A stretch of 64,000 nucleotides of DNA from CBDBES01 sp965204465. GTDB lineage: Bacteria > Spirochaetota > Leptospiria > Turneriellales > CBDBES01. Below, one piece after another: positions 37,306 through 46,239 of the stretch (position 1 is the stretch's first letter; every line of letters begins with the position of its first letter). A program made the translations under genes and the position numbers. The stretch lies in assembly GCA_965204465.1 (NCBI GenBank), contig CBDBES010000002.1:124001-188000 (forward strand). The letters are read 5' to 3'. The notes under the pieces are model-generated. The model saw only the letters and a list, made by a program, of their open reading frames with translations. It was not told the DNA's origin and did no database searches.

Positions 37306-38373
37306 CTACGGAATCTCTATGAACTCTAAGGGAAGGTCTTTGGCGTAATCAAGAATTAAGATTCTATCGAAGCCTTCTATAATTAAAAAACAATCACCTT
37401 GAGGATATACTATTTCCTGTGTTACGGCCTTCGTCATAACGTACAATTTATTATTCCATTCGTAAATGGCAGTAAGGTTGTCATAAATAGAAACTAGATC
37501 ACAACCTCCTGACCCGGGTACGACACGAAAATAACTTAGAGTCAGAATACTCTTTTTTGAGAAATCTATACGATATTCTTCGGGTATATAGTCACGATAA
37601 CCCAGAATTTCTCGCATTTCTGAAATAGAGCGGATCAAAAGCCCGGCTCTACTAGATCTACTCCTGCTAGATTCAAAATTGATCCTTATTGGTTTAGAAA
37701 GATGCTTACTTTTATTTGCCTTTATATAGAAGTCAATAAAAACTTCATTTGCATGCGCCTTATCTTCATTCAAGAGACAGGGAGGGGGGCCATATTCTCC
37801 CCTTCCCTCTTGCCAGGAAGTAGTTAAGGCATTCCATTCCTTGCTCATGGTGAATATATTTGGCAAAAAATCTTTCCATTCGGAATCATCTTGTTTTGTG
37901 AGCCTCGTTTGAATACCTTTCTTAGGTAAACAGGCACTTGGATATAGGTAACCATCCTTCTTTAAATAACTGAATTTGAACCTGAACACATATTCCATTG
38001 ATTCATCAGGCAATTTCTTTACAGTAAAAGTTACCTCATCCACCGTTTTGTTGTTTATGTCCAACCTTAGTTTATGCTCACCTACTGAAAGTTCAGGTAG
38101 CATATCCCCTTGACGAATATCAATTTTTTGGCTATCCAAATAAAGATCTATGCCTTGCATATCCAAATCCGTTTTACTTAATTGAAATGAAATATCTTCT
38201 CCTTTTGAAAAAGAACTACCATTTGCAGGGGATTTAATGCCCGCTTCCCTTTGAGTTTTATTGGTCTCATTGGGGGTATTGGCTTCATCAGTGCAACCAA
38301 GCCATAAAAGAGCAAGAGGCATCAAAAATATGATCAACCACTTTTGGAATGTAAATTTTTTACTATTGTTCAT
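37306..38373 (-). CDS. Prophage-borne lipoprotein (cargo gene), unknown function
   Basis: 355 residues with a clear lipobox (LALLWLGC, Cys at about 27), then a Thr/Asn-rich linker and a stretch near 45-110 with SPANGSSFSKGEDISFQL, reminiscent of Ig-like/PKD strand patterns. The C-terminal half is strand-rich with YFRVVPGSGGCDLVSIYDN and AIYEWNNKLYVMTKAV. The last 60 residues recur in the remnants at 58980-59053 and 59054-59405. It interrupts the terminase-gpW order of a lambda-type head module, so it is probably a later cargo gene. The sequence gives no function. Confidence 0.6.
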   Translation of the reverse strand: MNNSKKFTFQKWLIIFLMPLALLWLGCTDEANTPNETNKTQREAGIKSPANGSSFSKGEDISFQLSKTDLDMQGIDLYLDSQKIDIRQGDMLPELSVGEHKLRLDINNKTVDEVTFTVKKLPDESMEYVFRFKFSYLKKDGYLYPSACLPKKGIQTRLTKQDDSEWKDFLPNIFTMSKEWNALTTSWQEGRGEYGPPPCLLNEDKAHANEVFIDFYIKANKSKHLSKPIRINFESSRSRSSRAGLLIRSISEMREILGYRDYIPEEYRIDFSKKSILTLSYFRVVPGSGGCDLVSIYDNLTAIYEWNNKLYVMTKAVTQEIVYPQGDCFLIIEGFDRILILDYAKDLPLEFIEIP

Positions 38374-39059
38374 AAAGACTATCCTCCTAAACTCTGTTGC
38401 TTTTTGTTTATTTGATATTAGAGTAAGACAAAAGCCCTATTTTTAATAAGCCTTTTATTTATTTGCTATTAGAGAAAGACAAAAACCTTATTAATTTTAG
38501 GGCTAGACTGTCTTTTCCAAGTCAATGATTATTATTTGATATTCTGTCAACAAAAAAACTTAAAAAAGTAAAAAAAATTAAAAAACTTCCTACATCTCTA
38601 ACCCTTTGTCATTCTCTCTGTAAAAACCTTTCTTTCTGGCAAGAATGCCATTCTATTTTTCTTTCTTTTTTCACATGGAAGTTAGGCTGGACGGGTTACA
38701 TCCTGTAACCTACAAAACACGGATGTTTTGTAGGGGCAAGCGACCTGATAGGATGTCAGGTGCTTGGGGTAAGGTCAGGCAGCCATGTAAAACATCCATG
38801 TTTTACATGTAAAAAAAAGAAAGAAACAAAGATAAAAAAACCCGCTACTTTGCCATAGAAGTTAGGCTGGGTGGGTTACATCCTGTAACCCAATCCCCAG
38901 CCTTGCAAAACATCCATGTTTTGCATCCATGGCAAAGACGCTCCATTTCGCAGGCATCCTTGCCTGCGTTCCCAACCGATCGTCTACCTACAAGAGTAAA
39001 TTGGGAAGAAGAAAAAACAGAAAATAGAATGGTGTTCCATTTTTCTATGCCCTCTGGGT
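38374..39059. repeat. Hairpin array with variable stems and TCC-type loops
   Basis: A 690-bp stretch without a gene. Seven or more hairpins have unrelated stems but loops of TCC or TCCN: 38694-38710 (GGTTACA/TGTAACC), 38710-38733 (10-bp stem), 38741-38758, 38784-38809 (11-bp stem), 38874-38890, 38904-38925 and 38949-38968 (CGCAGGCA/TGCCTGCG). The block GTTAGGCTGG.....GGTTACATCC occurs twice. A 60-base piece near 38590-38650 copies the 3' end of the terminase gene, and two 45-bp direct repeats lie at 38405-38455 and 38460-38505. Confidence 0.7.
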
Positions 39060-39337
39060 GAAAAGAAATGCTAAGCTGGCAGTGCAACTGCCAGCGCAGT
39101 GCCCTTTGGGTGAAAAGAAATGCTAAGCTAGTAGTGCAACTGCCAGCGCAGTGCCCTTTGGGTGAAAAGAAATGCTAAACTAGCAGTGTAACTGCCAGCG
39201 CAGTGCCATTTGGGTGAAAAGAAATGCTAAGCTAGCAGTGCAACTGCCAGCGCAGTGCCCTTTTGTTTTGGTGAAAAGAAATGCTAAGCTGGCAGTGCAA
39301 CTGCTAGTGCAGTGCCATTTGGGTGAACAAGGGGGGA
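39060..39337. repeat. 51/52-bp tandem repeat, array 2 (five units)
   Basis: Five units, each AAAGAAATGCTAAGCT...GTGCC.TTGGGTG, differing by point changes in the hairpin. Arms GCTGGCAGT/ACTGCCAGC in the first unit differ by paired changes from GCTAGCAGT/ACTGCTAGC in array 1. Ends in GGGTGAACAAGGGG like array 1. It sits between the hairpin array and the DUF2335-like gene. Confidence 0.85.
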
Positions 39338-39365
39338 CTAGGGATACTTACTATTGAGAAGGTTT

Positions 39366-39864
39366 TTAATTCTTTAAAATTTTTTTCAGTAAGCTTATGA
39401 TCAAAGAACGTATTTCTCTTTGGAATGAGAATACAATTATAATAAATGCTAAGGATAGTGTTATAAAGGCTGAATCAATTTTATCTATTATAAGATATAT
39501 TAGCAACCCAAAGCCAAGTATTAAAAGAAAATTGAATATGATCATATACCGATCATTTAATATGGCAGTCTTATCATTTTTGAATAATAAGTTGTTATTC
39601 TCAATTTCCCTTTTTATGTTATCTTCTCGTTTGTGTTGAAGTTCAAAATGTTTTTCAAGTATCATATCAATATTTTTTGGAGATAATTTATTCCATGCTG
39701 CCGGGGGTAAGACTGAACTGTATTTGCACTTGTTGTATTTGTTTTGGATTTTCACCAGGAACGGAAAATCCCTTATTCATATTCTGGTTTCTTAGAAATT
39801 GGTCTTGTGATTGGGTAGAGAACTTTTTTTTCTCTGAATTTTTTCTTGAACGAGATTTAGGCAT
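39366..39864 (-). pseudogene. DUF2335-like small membrane protein with frameshift
   Basis: The frame from ATG 39864 reads MPKSRSRKNSEKKKFSTQSQ and ends after QIQFSLTPGSME. The other frame, from 39755, carries SSVLPPAAWNKLSPKNIDMI, LEKHFELQHKRE and two membrane helices (IIFNFLLILGFGLLIYLII, ITLSLAFIIIVF). Joined at about 39718-39722 they give the DUF2335 order: basic tail, Q.QFSG.LPPP..., HR.E helix, then a helical hairpin in the membrane. One base is added or lost. DUF2335 proteins are common in prophages, function unknown. Confidence 0.55.
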
Positions 39865-40064
39865 TAATTAATTTTAAGAGAATCTGAAAGCATTCTTTGT
39901 GCAATATATAAATGTCTATCTATAGCGTTAGCATTAATATTTAATATTCTTAAATTAGTGAAGTCAACATAAGTATTCTTGTCTCGAAGTAAGGCACTTC
40001 TGTTACTATTTCTTATAAAAATCTTTTCTTCTATATTAATAGGAGATCTTTCGTATTTATCCAT
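39864..40064 (-). CDS. Small hypothetical protein
   Basis: 66 residues (MDKYERSPINIEEKIFIRNS onward), mildly basic, no family recognised. Its stop codon overlaps the start of the DUF2335-like frame (TAATG), so it reads like a real operon member. A 145-bp AT-rich stretch separates it from the terminase gene downstream end. Confidence 0.35.
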   Translation of the reverse strand: MDKYERSPINIEEKIFIRNSNRSALLRDKNTYVDFTNLRILNINANAIDRHLYIAQRMLSDSLKIN

Positions 40065-40209
40065 ACTATTATTTTCGGTATTAATTCGGTATTAAAACTA
40101 TATTTTTCTAGTCTGTAAATTATTTTTTGGTAGTTGATTCAAGCTACATCTATTTACTATTTTTTATTGATCATTCATTCTGTAAATAAAAATTTAAAAA
40201 AAACTCTAA

Positions 40210-42144
40210 TCAAACCTCCACCCCTTTAGAGATCACTCGTACCCCTTTGTCGCTCTCTCTATGATAGCCTTTCTTTCTGGCAAGAATATCTCTTTTCAAT
40301 CTCTCCCATTGCATATCCGTCAAATGATCCAAACCTAAATAAACAGAAGCCGCCCTTGCATATACGTTCGTGTCTAATACCTCGTTTCTGTCTCTTATCT
40401 TTTTATATTCATAGCGATAGAAACCATGCCTGTTTTTGGATTTGATCAATGTCTCTGCCGTAAGCTGCTTGTAATATTCTTGTGTATACTGAATAGGAAA
40501 GGACATATACCCAGCCATGCCTTTATCCTCTGATCGCAAAAAACTAAATAGCTGACCCTTTATCTTATTTACATTTACTCCGAAAAGCCTTATACCCTTT
40601 TTTATCAGTTGCCCCCTATAGTCAAAGTCTCTTATAGTAGGCTTGCCAACCATCTCATTGATACTACTAACACCCTTTAGAACCATAACACGCCCTAAAC
40701 CATGACGCCTACCAAAGGCATAGACATCATTGGTAGCAAAGCCAGAGTCAATGGCAAGTAATTGGATACGCATACTACCCCCTGACTCATGGGGGAAGTC
40801 TTCTTCTAATAAACGATCTAAAGCCTCCCATACTTTGAAATTTTCCGGGTTACCATGAAATATCCTGTAATCGATAGACCAGCTCTGTTTGTTTTTTCCA
40901 TAAGCCTTTATCTCTGTCTCTATCCTGTCTGTCTGTACATCCACACCAGCAACCAATACAAGACCACCAGTAGGGACCTTATTTTTGGAATAGTTTTTTT
41001 CTCTTTTAAAGATGATCTCCCAGTCAGGGCTTTCGCCCCTTTCTTCAAATTCCTGTGCAAGGGAAGTATTGATGAACACCTGCAATTTAGAAACATCATT
41101 TTTACTGTCTAAAAATGTCTGTACCAATTCTTTCCATGTCTTAAATGGAGAATAAAGCTCGTTTATATGAAAACCCTTTATCCCATTATCTGTAAAGGGA
41201 TACCTTGCGATCCATCTACCCGCTTTCAATAGGGTAGTCTTGTGCCTTTCCTCAATGGCAAAATTACATTTTATACACTCATAATGAACATTTTTTATGC
41301 GGTACTTATTATCCGCTATCGTCTCTTTATTCCATTTAAGCCTTTTCCAGAATAATGTCTGCATTGTTTTGCACCTGGGGCAAGGGACATAGAAGAAGCT
41401 TTGATTACTTAATAGAAAGTATTTATGAATCTTAGACTTACCCTTAATCGTAGGGCTGGAAGTCATGATATGCTTTTTATTATAGAAGGTAGCCGTTCTC
41501 TTTATGGCAAGCTCTATAGGATCCCCCTCACTACCAACCATGTCCGGGTAGCGATCTATTTCATCTAAAAATAATATCTTAATAGGACGCATGGCAAGGG
41601 AACTAGCGGAATTAGCCCCCGCCATAGTAATATGCCCGCCTGGAAAACGCTTATGTAGGATCGTAGAATCGGAATCATGCGACCTTTCTAAATTAGGCAT
41701 TAATTTTTTTAATACGGGGGTATCTCTAAGCATAACATAAAGCCTGTCTTTAGAGAAAGTCTTTGCCAGGTCCAGGGTTGGTTGTACAATAAGCATAGGA
41801 CAGGGGTCAAGGTGCATGAAACGCCCTATTATATTTAAGATGACCTCTGTTTTTAGCATTTGGGTAGCCGCCTCGATCACTACCATATTACATTTAGGGT
41901 CCATCACCGCATTCATAGGGCCCTTTTGGAAAGGCGCTCTGGAAGTTCTCCATTTACCAGGTTCAGAGCTAGCCTCTCTGGAAAGGTAGCGGTATTTATC
42001 TGCCCATGCAGAAATGGGTAAGGGATCGGGGTATTTGAAAATGGCCTTGTTTATCTCTATCTGTAGAGACAGTAAAGACTCAAGTTGTATCTCCTTTAGG
42101 TTTTCCTTTTCCGTAGTGATGGTTTCTGATTTCTTGAAAAGCAA
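40210..42144 (-). CDS. Terminase large subunit (lambda gpA/GpA family)
   Basis: 644 residues, the usual gpA length. Features in order: YRYLSREASSEPGKWRTSRAPF near the N-terminus, VIEAATQMLKTEVI (the variant Walker A region, about 88-101), AGANSASSLAMRPI, the Walker B LFLDEIDRYPD (about 190), and the Cys-rich segment CPRCKTM...CIKCNF, then the nuclease-like C-domain with LVAGVDVQTDRIE and DSGFATNDVYAF. The enzyme cuts and packages DNA into proheads. A 65-bp overlap with the small-subunit gene upstream. The copy appears intact. Confidence 0.87.
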   Translation of the reverse strand: MLFKKSETITTEKENLKEIQLESLLSLQIEINKAIFKYPDPLPISAWADKYRYLSREASSEPGKWRTSRAPFQKGPMNAVMDPKCNMVVIEAATQMLKTEVILNIIGRFMHLDPCPMLIVQPTLDLAKTFSKDRLYVMLRDTPVLKKLMPNLERSHDSDSTILHKRFPGGHITMAGANSASSLAMRPIKILFLDEIDRYPDMVGSEGDPIELAIKRTATFYNKKHIMTSSPTIKGKSKIHKYFLLSNQSFFYVPCPRCKTMQTLFWKRLKWNKETIADNKYRIKNVHYECIKCNFAIEERHKTTLLKAGRWIARYPFTDNGIKGFHINELYSPFKTWKELVQTFLDSKNDVSKLQVFINTSLAQEFEERGESPDWEIIFKREKNYSKNKVPTGGLVLVAGVDVQTDRIETEIKAYGKNKQSWSIDYRIFHGNPENFKVWEALDRLLEEDFPHESGGSMRIQLLAIDSGFATNDVYAFGRRHGLGRVMVLKGVSSINEMVGKPTIRDFDYRGQLIKKGIRLFGVNVNKIKGQLFSFLRSEDKGMAGYMSFPIQYTQEYYKQLTAETLIKSKNRHGFYRYEYKKIRDRNEVLDTNVYARAASVYLGLDHLTDMQWERLKRDILARKKGYHRESDKGVRVISKGVEV

Positions 42145-42574
42145 GCTGTACCTCTTTACGTATAATATTCTCTATTTCTATCGGATTGTCAATCGTAGAA
42201 AGAAGCTTTGCCATTCTGTTTGGTAGAGATGTAAGCTGTGCCTTGAAATTCTCTAGCTGATCTGTCCATACCTCATTTACCATACCGATGGATATAAGAG
42301 TCTTTTTCAAATGGAGTAATTCCAATTCTGCTCTTTCTCTGCGGGCTTTGATAAATTTTGTCCTTTCCTGTGCTAATTCGCTGATCCCGTGATCCCTTAT
42401 TTCACTGATCCTTTCCTGAATAAGGGCACATATATCATAGTAAACCTCATTCTTAAATTTGCCTAAGGGTTTGTATCTCCATTTTTGAAAGGCACTTAAA
42501 GAGACTCCGAAAAGCTTGGCGCACTCTTTCGTATTGGCAATAAAAGTATCCAGGTCTTCGCTGTATTGGATCAT
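42080..42574 (-). CDS. Terminase small subunit (Nu1-like)
   Basis: 164 residues. The N-terminal helix-turn-helix region ECAKLFGVSLSAFQKWR (about 17-33) with NEVYYDICALIQERI following resembles the DNA-binding domain of lambda Nu1, which reads cos and directs gpA. The C-terminal half is helical (RRERAELELLHLKKT). It overlaps the gpA gene by 65 bp. The order Nu1-gpA fits lambda-type phages. A cos site would lie upstream, near 42580-43290; I cannot define it. Confidence 0.65.
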   Translation of the reverse strand: MIQYSEDLDTFIANTKECAKLFGVSLSAFQKWRYKPLGKFKNEVYYDICALIQERISEIRDHGISELAQERTKFIKARRERAELELLHLKKTLISIGMVNEVWTDQLENFKAQLTSLPNRMAKLLSTIDNPIEIENIIRKEVQLAFQEIRNHHYGKGKPKGDTT

Positions 42575-42643
42575 TCATATCACTACAATGTTTTGGTGAT
42601 GGCCATTCCAGAAAAATTAGCTAATCGAAACCATTCAAATACC

Positions 42644-43075
42644 CTAAAGCCTTGCAGCGATGGTATTGCTCTGATGGGTCTTTGGATCGAGTTCCAGCTG
42701 CCCTATCAAATTATCTAATTCTTTCTTTGATATGATCCCGTAATGAGAATTGTATAATAACAATGTTTTAAAGGCTTCTTTCTTTGTATGGACATCCAAA
42801 AAAAGGGCGGGTAATTTATCGGGTATTGAATGGCCTTCTTTTTGTAACTGTTCTAATGCTTCTTTTCTACCATGTCCGTCCAGGATATAGACCTTTTCTT
42901 TCTCTATTTTTTCAGAGACAAAGAAAGGCATGATAAAGTCATTTTCGATCAATGATCTTTTTAATCTGTTTATATCTGACTTTAATCTGGACTTGAAATT
43001 TTCGGGCTGCAGCCAATGGCATTTTTTCCATTCTATATTAGCATACTTCTCTATTCTTTTATTTTCAATCGGCAT
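42644..43075 (-). CDS. ParB-like nuclease-domain protein
   Basis: 143 residues. ENFKSRLKSDINRLKRSLIENDFIMPFFV and ILDGHGRKEALEQLQKEG match the ParB/sulfiredoxin fold: the DGHxR motif (here about residue 71-75, quoted as LDGHGRKEA) is the usual signature. It lacks the helix-turn-helix of true partition ParB. Such small phage ParB-like proteins often sit beside DNA methylases and terminases. It is unrelated in length to the parB-like pseudogenes near 25.5-29 kb. Confidence 0.6.
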   Translation of the reverse strand: MPIENKRIEKYANIEWKKCHWLQPENFKSRLKSDINRLKRSLIENDFIMPFFVSEKIEKEKVYILDGHGRKEALEQLQKEGHSIPDKLPALFLDVHTKKEAFKTLLLYNSHYGIISKKELDNLIGQLELDPKTHQSNTIAARL

Positions 43076-43296
43076 GCCTTATTCTTCTTTATGTATTAGA
43101 AACTGTCAAGTGGGGGGTGATAGTGGTTGTTGTTGCTTTTGTACTTTTTGACTTTTTCAATTTTGATATAAGGAAGAAACTCTTTCATCCGACATTTATC
43201 CGACCAAACAACAACCACCACCTCACTTTTTTTTCTGGTGTGTAGCAAAGGGCCGGGCGTGGCAAAACCCTCATTTCCTTATGGGGACAGAAGAAC

Positions 43297-43854
43297 CTAT
43301 TTGATCTTAGGTTTGTTTATAAGCTCTTTTATCTTTTCTTGAAATTGGTCTACTATTTTATTGAAATTTTTATATTCATTTTCAGCGTCTTGGGCAATTT
43401 TTTCTCTTTCTCCTTTATTCATATTTTCACCGGTTATATGTTTATCCACCAGTGGTAATATTTTATCTTTTGATTTTTCAAGTTCTTTTTGTATATCCCC
43501 TAGATCACTTTTAAAGTGTAAATCAATCATCGTTCTCAAACGCATGAAATTATTCATTAGTGGGGAATATTGTCGTATTTCCTTTTCCACTAAGGATTTA
43601 GCTTCTTCTGTTCCAATTTTAATTTTTTTATGTCCTGTGAAATTAAATACAATTTTATCTGTCTTTTCTTTGCAATTTACTAATAGAAACACTATTTCTT
43701 TTAAATCTAATTTATAGGATTTTATATTTTCTTTTTTCTGATTCATCCTTACAGTTATAGCATTGACTCCAATTCTTAATACATAATTTAAAAATAGTAG
43801 GAATACAGAACCTACAAATATTAGGAATATCGGTTTTAAATTTTCTACTTCCAT
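43297..43854 (-). CDS. Hypothetical protein with N-terminal membrane anchor
   Basis: 185 residues from the ATG at 43852-43854; an upstream start at 44025 would read through an AT-rich non-coding-like stretch and an inverted repeat, so I choose this one. A hydrophobic segment (PIFLIFVGSVFLLFLNYVL, residues 7-25) is followed by a basic linker and a long helical region with EKEIRQYSPLMNNF and IVDQFQEKIKELI. The C-terminal part may be coiled coil. No family recognised. It lies between the ParB-like and the methylase genes, same strand as both. Confidence 0.45.
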   Translation of the reverse strand: MEVENLKPIFLIFVGSVFLLFLNYVLRIGVNAITVRMNQKKENIKSYKLDLKEIVFLLVNCKEKTDKIVFNFTGHKKIKIGTEEAKSLVEKEIRQYSPLMNNFMRLRTMIDLHFKSDLGDIQKELEKSKDKILPLVDKHITGENMNKGEREKIAQDAENEYKNFNKIVDQFQEKIKELINKPKIK

Positions 43855-43889
43855 AGTGGCATAATAAAATAGAATGATCTCTCTGCAAT

Positions 43890-44172
43890 CTTTTTTTTGG
43901 TAAAGTATAAAAAAAATTTTACTTTTTTGCAAAAAAAAATGAATTTTTTTTGACTCACTGATGTGCCCTATGCGGCGTTTTATTTTAGAAAAGGTATAAA
44001 AGGTCATAAAATAGCAAAATCCCATTATGCTGACTTACAGCGACCTGGGTGCCTTGTATTTTTCTGAAAACGGGCAAAATGGCCTTTTCAGGCTGTTTTA
44101 TGTCCCTTTAGGGGTTTTTTATGTCTCTTTCCAAAAACCACAAAATTTTTTTTATACTTTACCAAAAAAAAG
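43890..44172. repeat. MITE-like element: perfect 31-bp inverted repeats around 221 bp
   Basis: 43890-43920 and 44142-44172 are exact inverted copies (31 bp; the unique core is TACTTTACC flanked by A and T runs of eight). The interior holds no open frame of note. No target duplication is obvious at the ends. It occupies most of the gap between the gene at 43854 and the methylase gene's stop at 44194. Confidence 0.6.
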
Positions 44173-44193
44173 GTTGACGCTGTGAGTGGCTTT

Positions 44194-45312
44194 TCAGGAC
44201 TGCCCCGAAATTGATTCATGTATCCTTTTGTTTACAATTTTACAATACTCTGCCGATAATTCAAAACCGATATATTTTTTGTCTTCTTCTCTGGCAACGA
44301 TGCCCGTCGTGCCCGATCCCATGAATGGATCGAGTACGATACCGTCTTTAGGGCAGCCAGCCTTCATGCAGATCCGTACAAGCTCTTTAGGATATGCCGC
44401 ATAGTGTGCCTCTTTTATTTGGGAAGTTCCCATTGACCAGACGGTACGTCTGTTAGCGCCTTTGCTATTTGTTGGCCAGCGATCCACTTCCTTTCTATGC
44501 TGGTCATACTTTGGATTTTTGGGTACCTTCCTTTTGGATTGATTCCTGTTGTCTTTAATGTAAGGTGTCTTAATGGCTTCATGATCATAATAGTATTTCC
44601 TGGATTTACTTAGCAGAAAGATATATTCATGTCCTCTGGTAGGCCTGTCCTTTACTGACTCTGGCATTGCATTTGTCTTATGCCATATAATGTCTGATCT
44701 TAAAAACCAGCTATCCTTTCGCAGAGAAAAGGCAAGCATCCAGGGAATTCCTATTAAGTCTTTAGGCTTTATGCCAGGTATATTCTTTTTCGTTCCTACC
44801 ATGTCTATATTGCCTTTTCTTAGTTTGCCGTCCAGTCCCAGTCCATTTCCAGGTCCTGCACTTTTATAATTATAGGTATCTGCGATGTTGATCCATAGAG
44901 TGCCTTCCTTCTTTAAGACTCTTTTAACTTCTCTGAATATGGATACTAAATGAGCGATATACATATAGGGATCGGGTTCTAATCCAAGCTCTCCATAGTA
45001 GGAATTGCATTTGATACATGTATTGCCTATCCTGTTTGCTCTGTTCAGACATCCCGGATTTGATCCACTTAAAGCTTTGGCATAGTTCTCTTTATCCTTA
45101 GGGCTTGCCTTTCTGTATCCTGTCGACCTGGTTATAATGAATTGATGTTCACAATTTTTATCCCCTCCCCATAGGTTTGGCTTTGTGTTATAGTTTCTCA
45201 AGGAATAATAGGGGGGGCTGGTGATACAGCAATCTATGGAATGATCGGGCAGCTTCTTTAATTCTGAAAGGCAATCTTCATTGTGAATAATGTTTGTCTG
45301 CATTCCATGCAA
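44194..45312 (-). CDS. Phage beta-class DNA methyltransferase (N4-cytosine or N6-adenine)
   Basis: 372 residues. TSPPYYSLRNY (about 33-43) is the catalytic motif IV at the N-terminal side, and LDPFMGSGTTGIVA (about 330-343) motif I at the C-terminal side, the beta-class order. SDIIWHKTNAMPESVKDRPT (seen as IIWHKTNAMP) is typical of these enzymes. TSPPY often goes with N4-cytosine methylation but does not settle it. Cys pairs CIKCN...CEH and others could bind zinc. No nuclease partner is adjacent; within a prophage it more likely protects phage DNA from host restriction. Confidence 0.8.
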   Translation of the reverse strand: MHGMQTNIIHNEDCLSELKKLPDHSIDCCITSPPYYSLRNYNTKPNLWGGDKNCEHQFIITRSTGYRKASPKDKENYAKALSGSNPGCLNRANRIGNTCIKCNSYYGELGLEPDPYMYIAHLVSIFREVKRVLKKEGTLWINIADTYNYKSAGPGNGLGLDGKLRKGNIDMVGTKKNIPGIKPKDLIGIPWMLAFSLRKDSWFLRSDIIWHKTNAMPESVKDRPTRGHEYIFLLSKSRKYYYDHEAIKTPYIKDNRNQSKRKVPKNPKYDQHRKEVDRWPTNSKGANRRTVWSMGTSQIKEAHYAAYPKELVRICMKAGCPKDGIVLDPFMGSGTTGIVAREEDKKYIGFELSAEYCKIVNKRIHESISGQS

Positions 45313-45870
45313 AGATAGGGGATGAGAGGGGGACTGTCAAGGGGGGCTTTTTCTTAAATAGAGATTTTGATTTATTTATATCTGATATTGATTTTTTTTT
45401 TCTTAAAGAAAGGTTTAAAGGTTTTGTGTTTACTTATATATATGAGAAAAGAAAAAAATAATAAAAAAAGTGGTTCCTTGTGAATAATGTTTGTCTACAT
45501 TCAGACAAAGATTAAATGATGGGATGGAGACTGTCAAGAGGGGCTTTTTCTTAAATAGAGATTTTTTTATTTATATCTGATATTGATTTTTTTTCTTAAA
45601 AAGAAATTTTGTGTTTACTTAATAGATATATATGAATATTATTAAACTTTTGATTAAAATATTGATTCAAATATTAATCGAAATATTAAATTTTTGAGAT
45701 GCAGATTTTGGAAAATCTACCACTATAGGTAGATAATTTAAAATTCTAACGCTTTAACGTAGCAATACGGAGCGTTTATTTATAATCAGCGGGTCGTTTC
45801 TTAACTGTGAAACGGCCAGCCATTCTTATCTGGTTATGAAGATTGATATAAAGAATAAAAAGAAAAATAA
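45284..45870. repeat. 195-bp tandem duplication and AT-rich hairpin region upstream of the methylase
   Basis: GTGAATAATGTTTGTCT starts both at about 45285 and 45480, and the 120 bases that follow (GGGGCTTTTTCTTAAATAGAG and beyond) match closely, so the first codons and leader of the methylase gene are duplicated. Further on, about 45650-45695 has three AT-rich direct copies of (C/G)AAATATT-type words. Two hairpins follow: AACGCT...AGCGTT near 45750 and CGTTTC...GAAACG near 45798-45818. It may be a phage control region, function inferred only from position. Confidence 0.55.
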
Positions 45871-46203
45871 TTAAGTACTCAGAACGCAAGCGACAAGATC
45901 ACCATCGCCATCATCTTCGATATGGATATCAACTTCTTTTATATCCTCCGGGTCTAATGGTGTCTCTAAAGCGGCAATACGTATTGCATTGACAATAGCT
46001 CTGGTTGTGTCTCTCAGAAACATACCCCTTTCCCAATTGTGAGACGAAAAAAATCCAGTTTGATGCAAGAGCCTCATAATTGCTGTCCCGTCTGTACCGT
46101 CGATTGTAGCTAAGTGTCTGTTTTTCACAAACCATTTCGACAACTGCATTCGCTTATCTTTGATTTCGTCTTCGGTAATCTCGTCCAGATCATTTATATC
46201 CAT
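45871..46203 (-). CDS. Small acidic phage protein
   Basis: 110 residues from ATG 46203; an ATG at 46239 in frame (adding MRCTLRIRLFLN) is possible, but its sequence continues the Arg-rich non-coding-like leader. Nearly a third of the residues are Asp/Glu (MDINDLDEITEDEIKD start; ending IHIEDDGDGDLVACVLST). No family recognised. An acidic DNA-mimic or anti-restriction role is conceivable but unsupported. It lies alone between the methylase and primase genes. Confidence 0.4.
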   Translation of the reverse strand: MDINDLDEITEDEIKDKRMQLSKWFVKNRHLATIDGTDGTAIMRLLHQTGFFSSHNWERGMFLRDTTRAIVNAIRIAALETPLDPEDIKEVDIHIEDDGDGDLVACVLST

Positions 46204-46239
46204 ATTTAAAAAAAGCCTGATCCTCAAGGTGCAGCGCAT

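Noticed and set aside
38590..38970. Hairpin array as retron, DGR or other reverse-transcriptase system
   Set aside because: No reverse transcriptase gene occurs in the window, and stems vary without a template repeat.
43105..43220. Inverted GGTGGTTGTTGTT-type repeat upstream of the ParB-like gene as an origin or cos site
   Set aside because: The match is imperfect and low in complexity; no iterons or known cos pattern seen.
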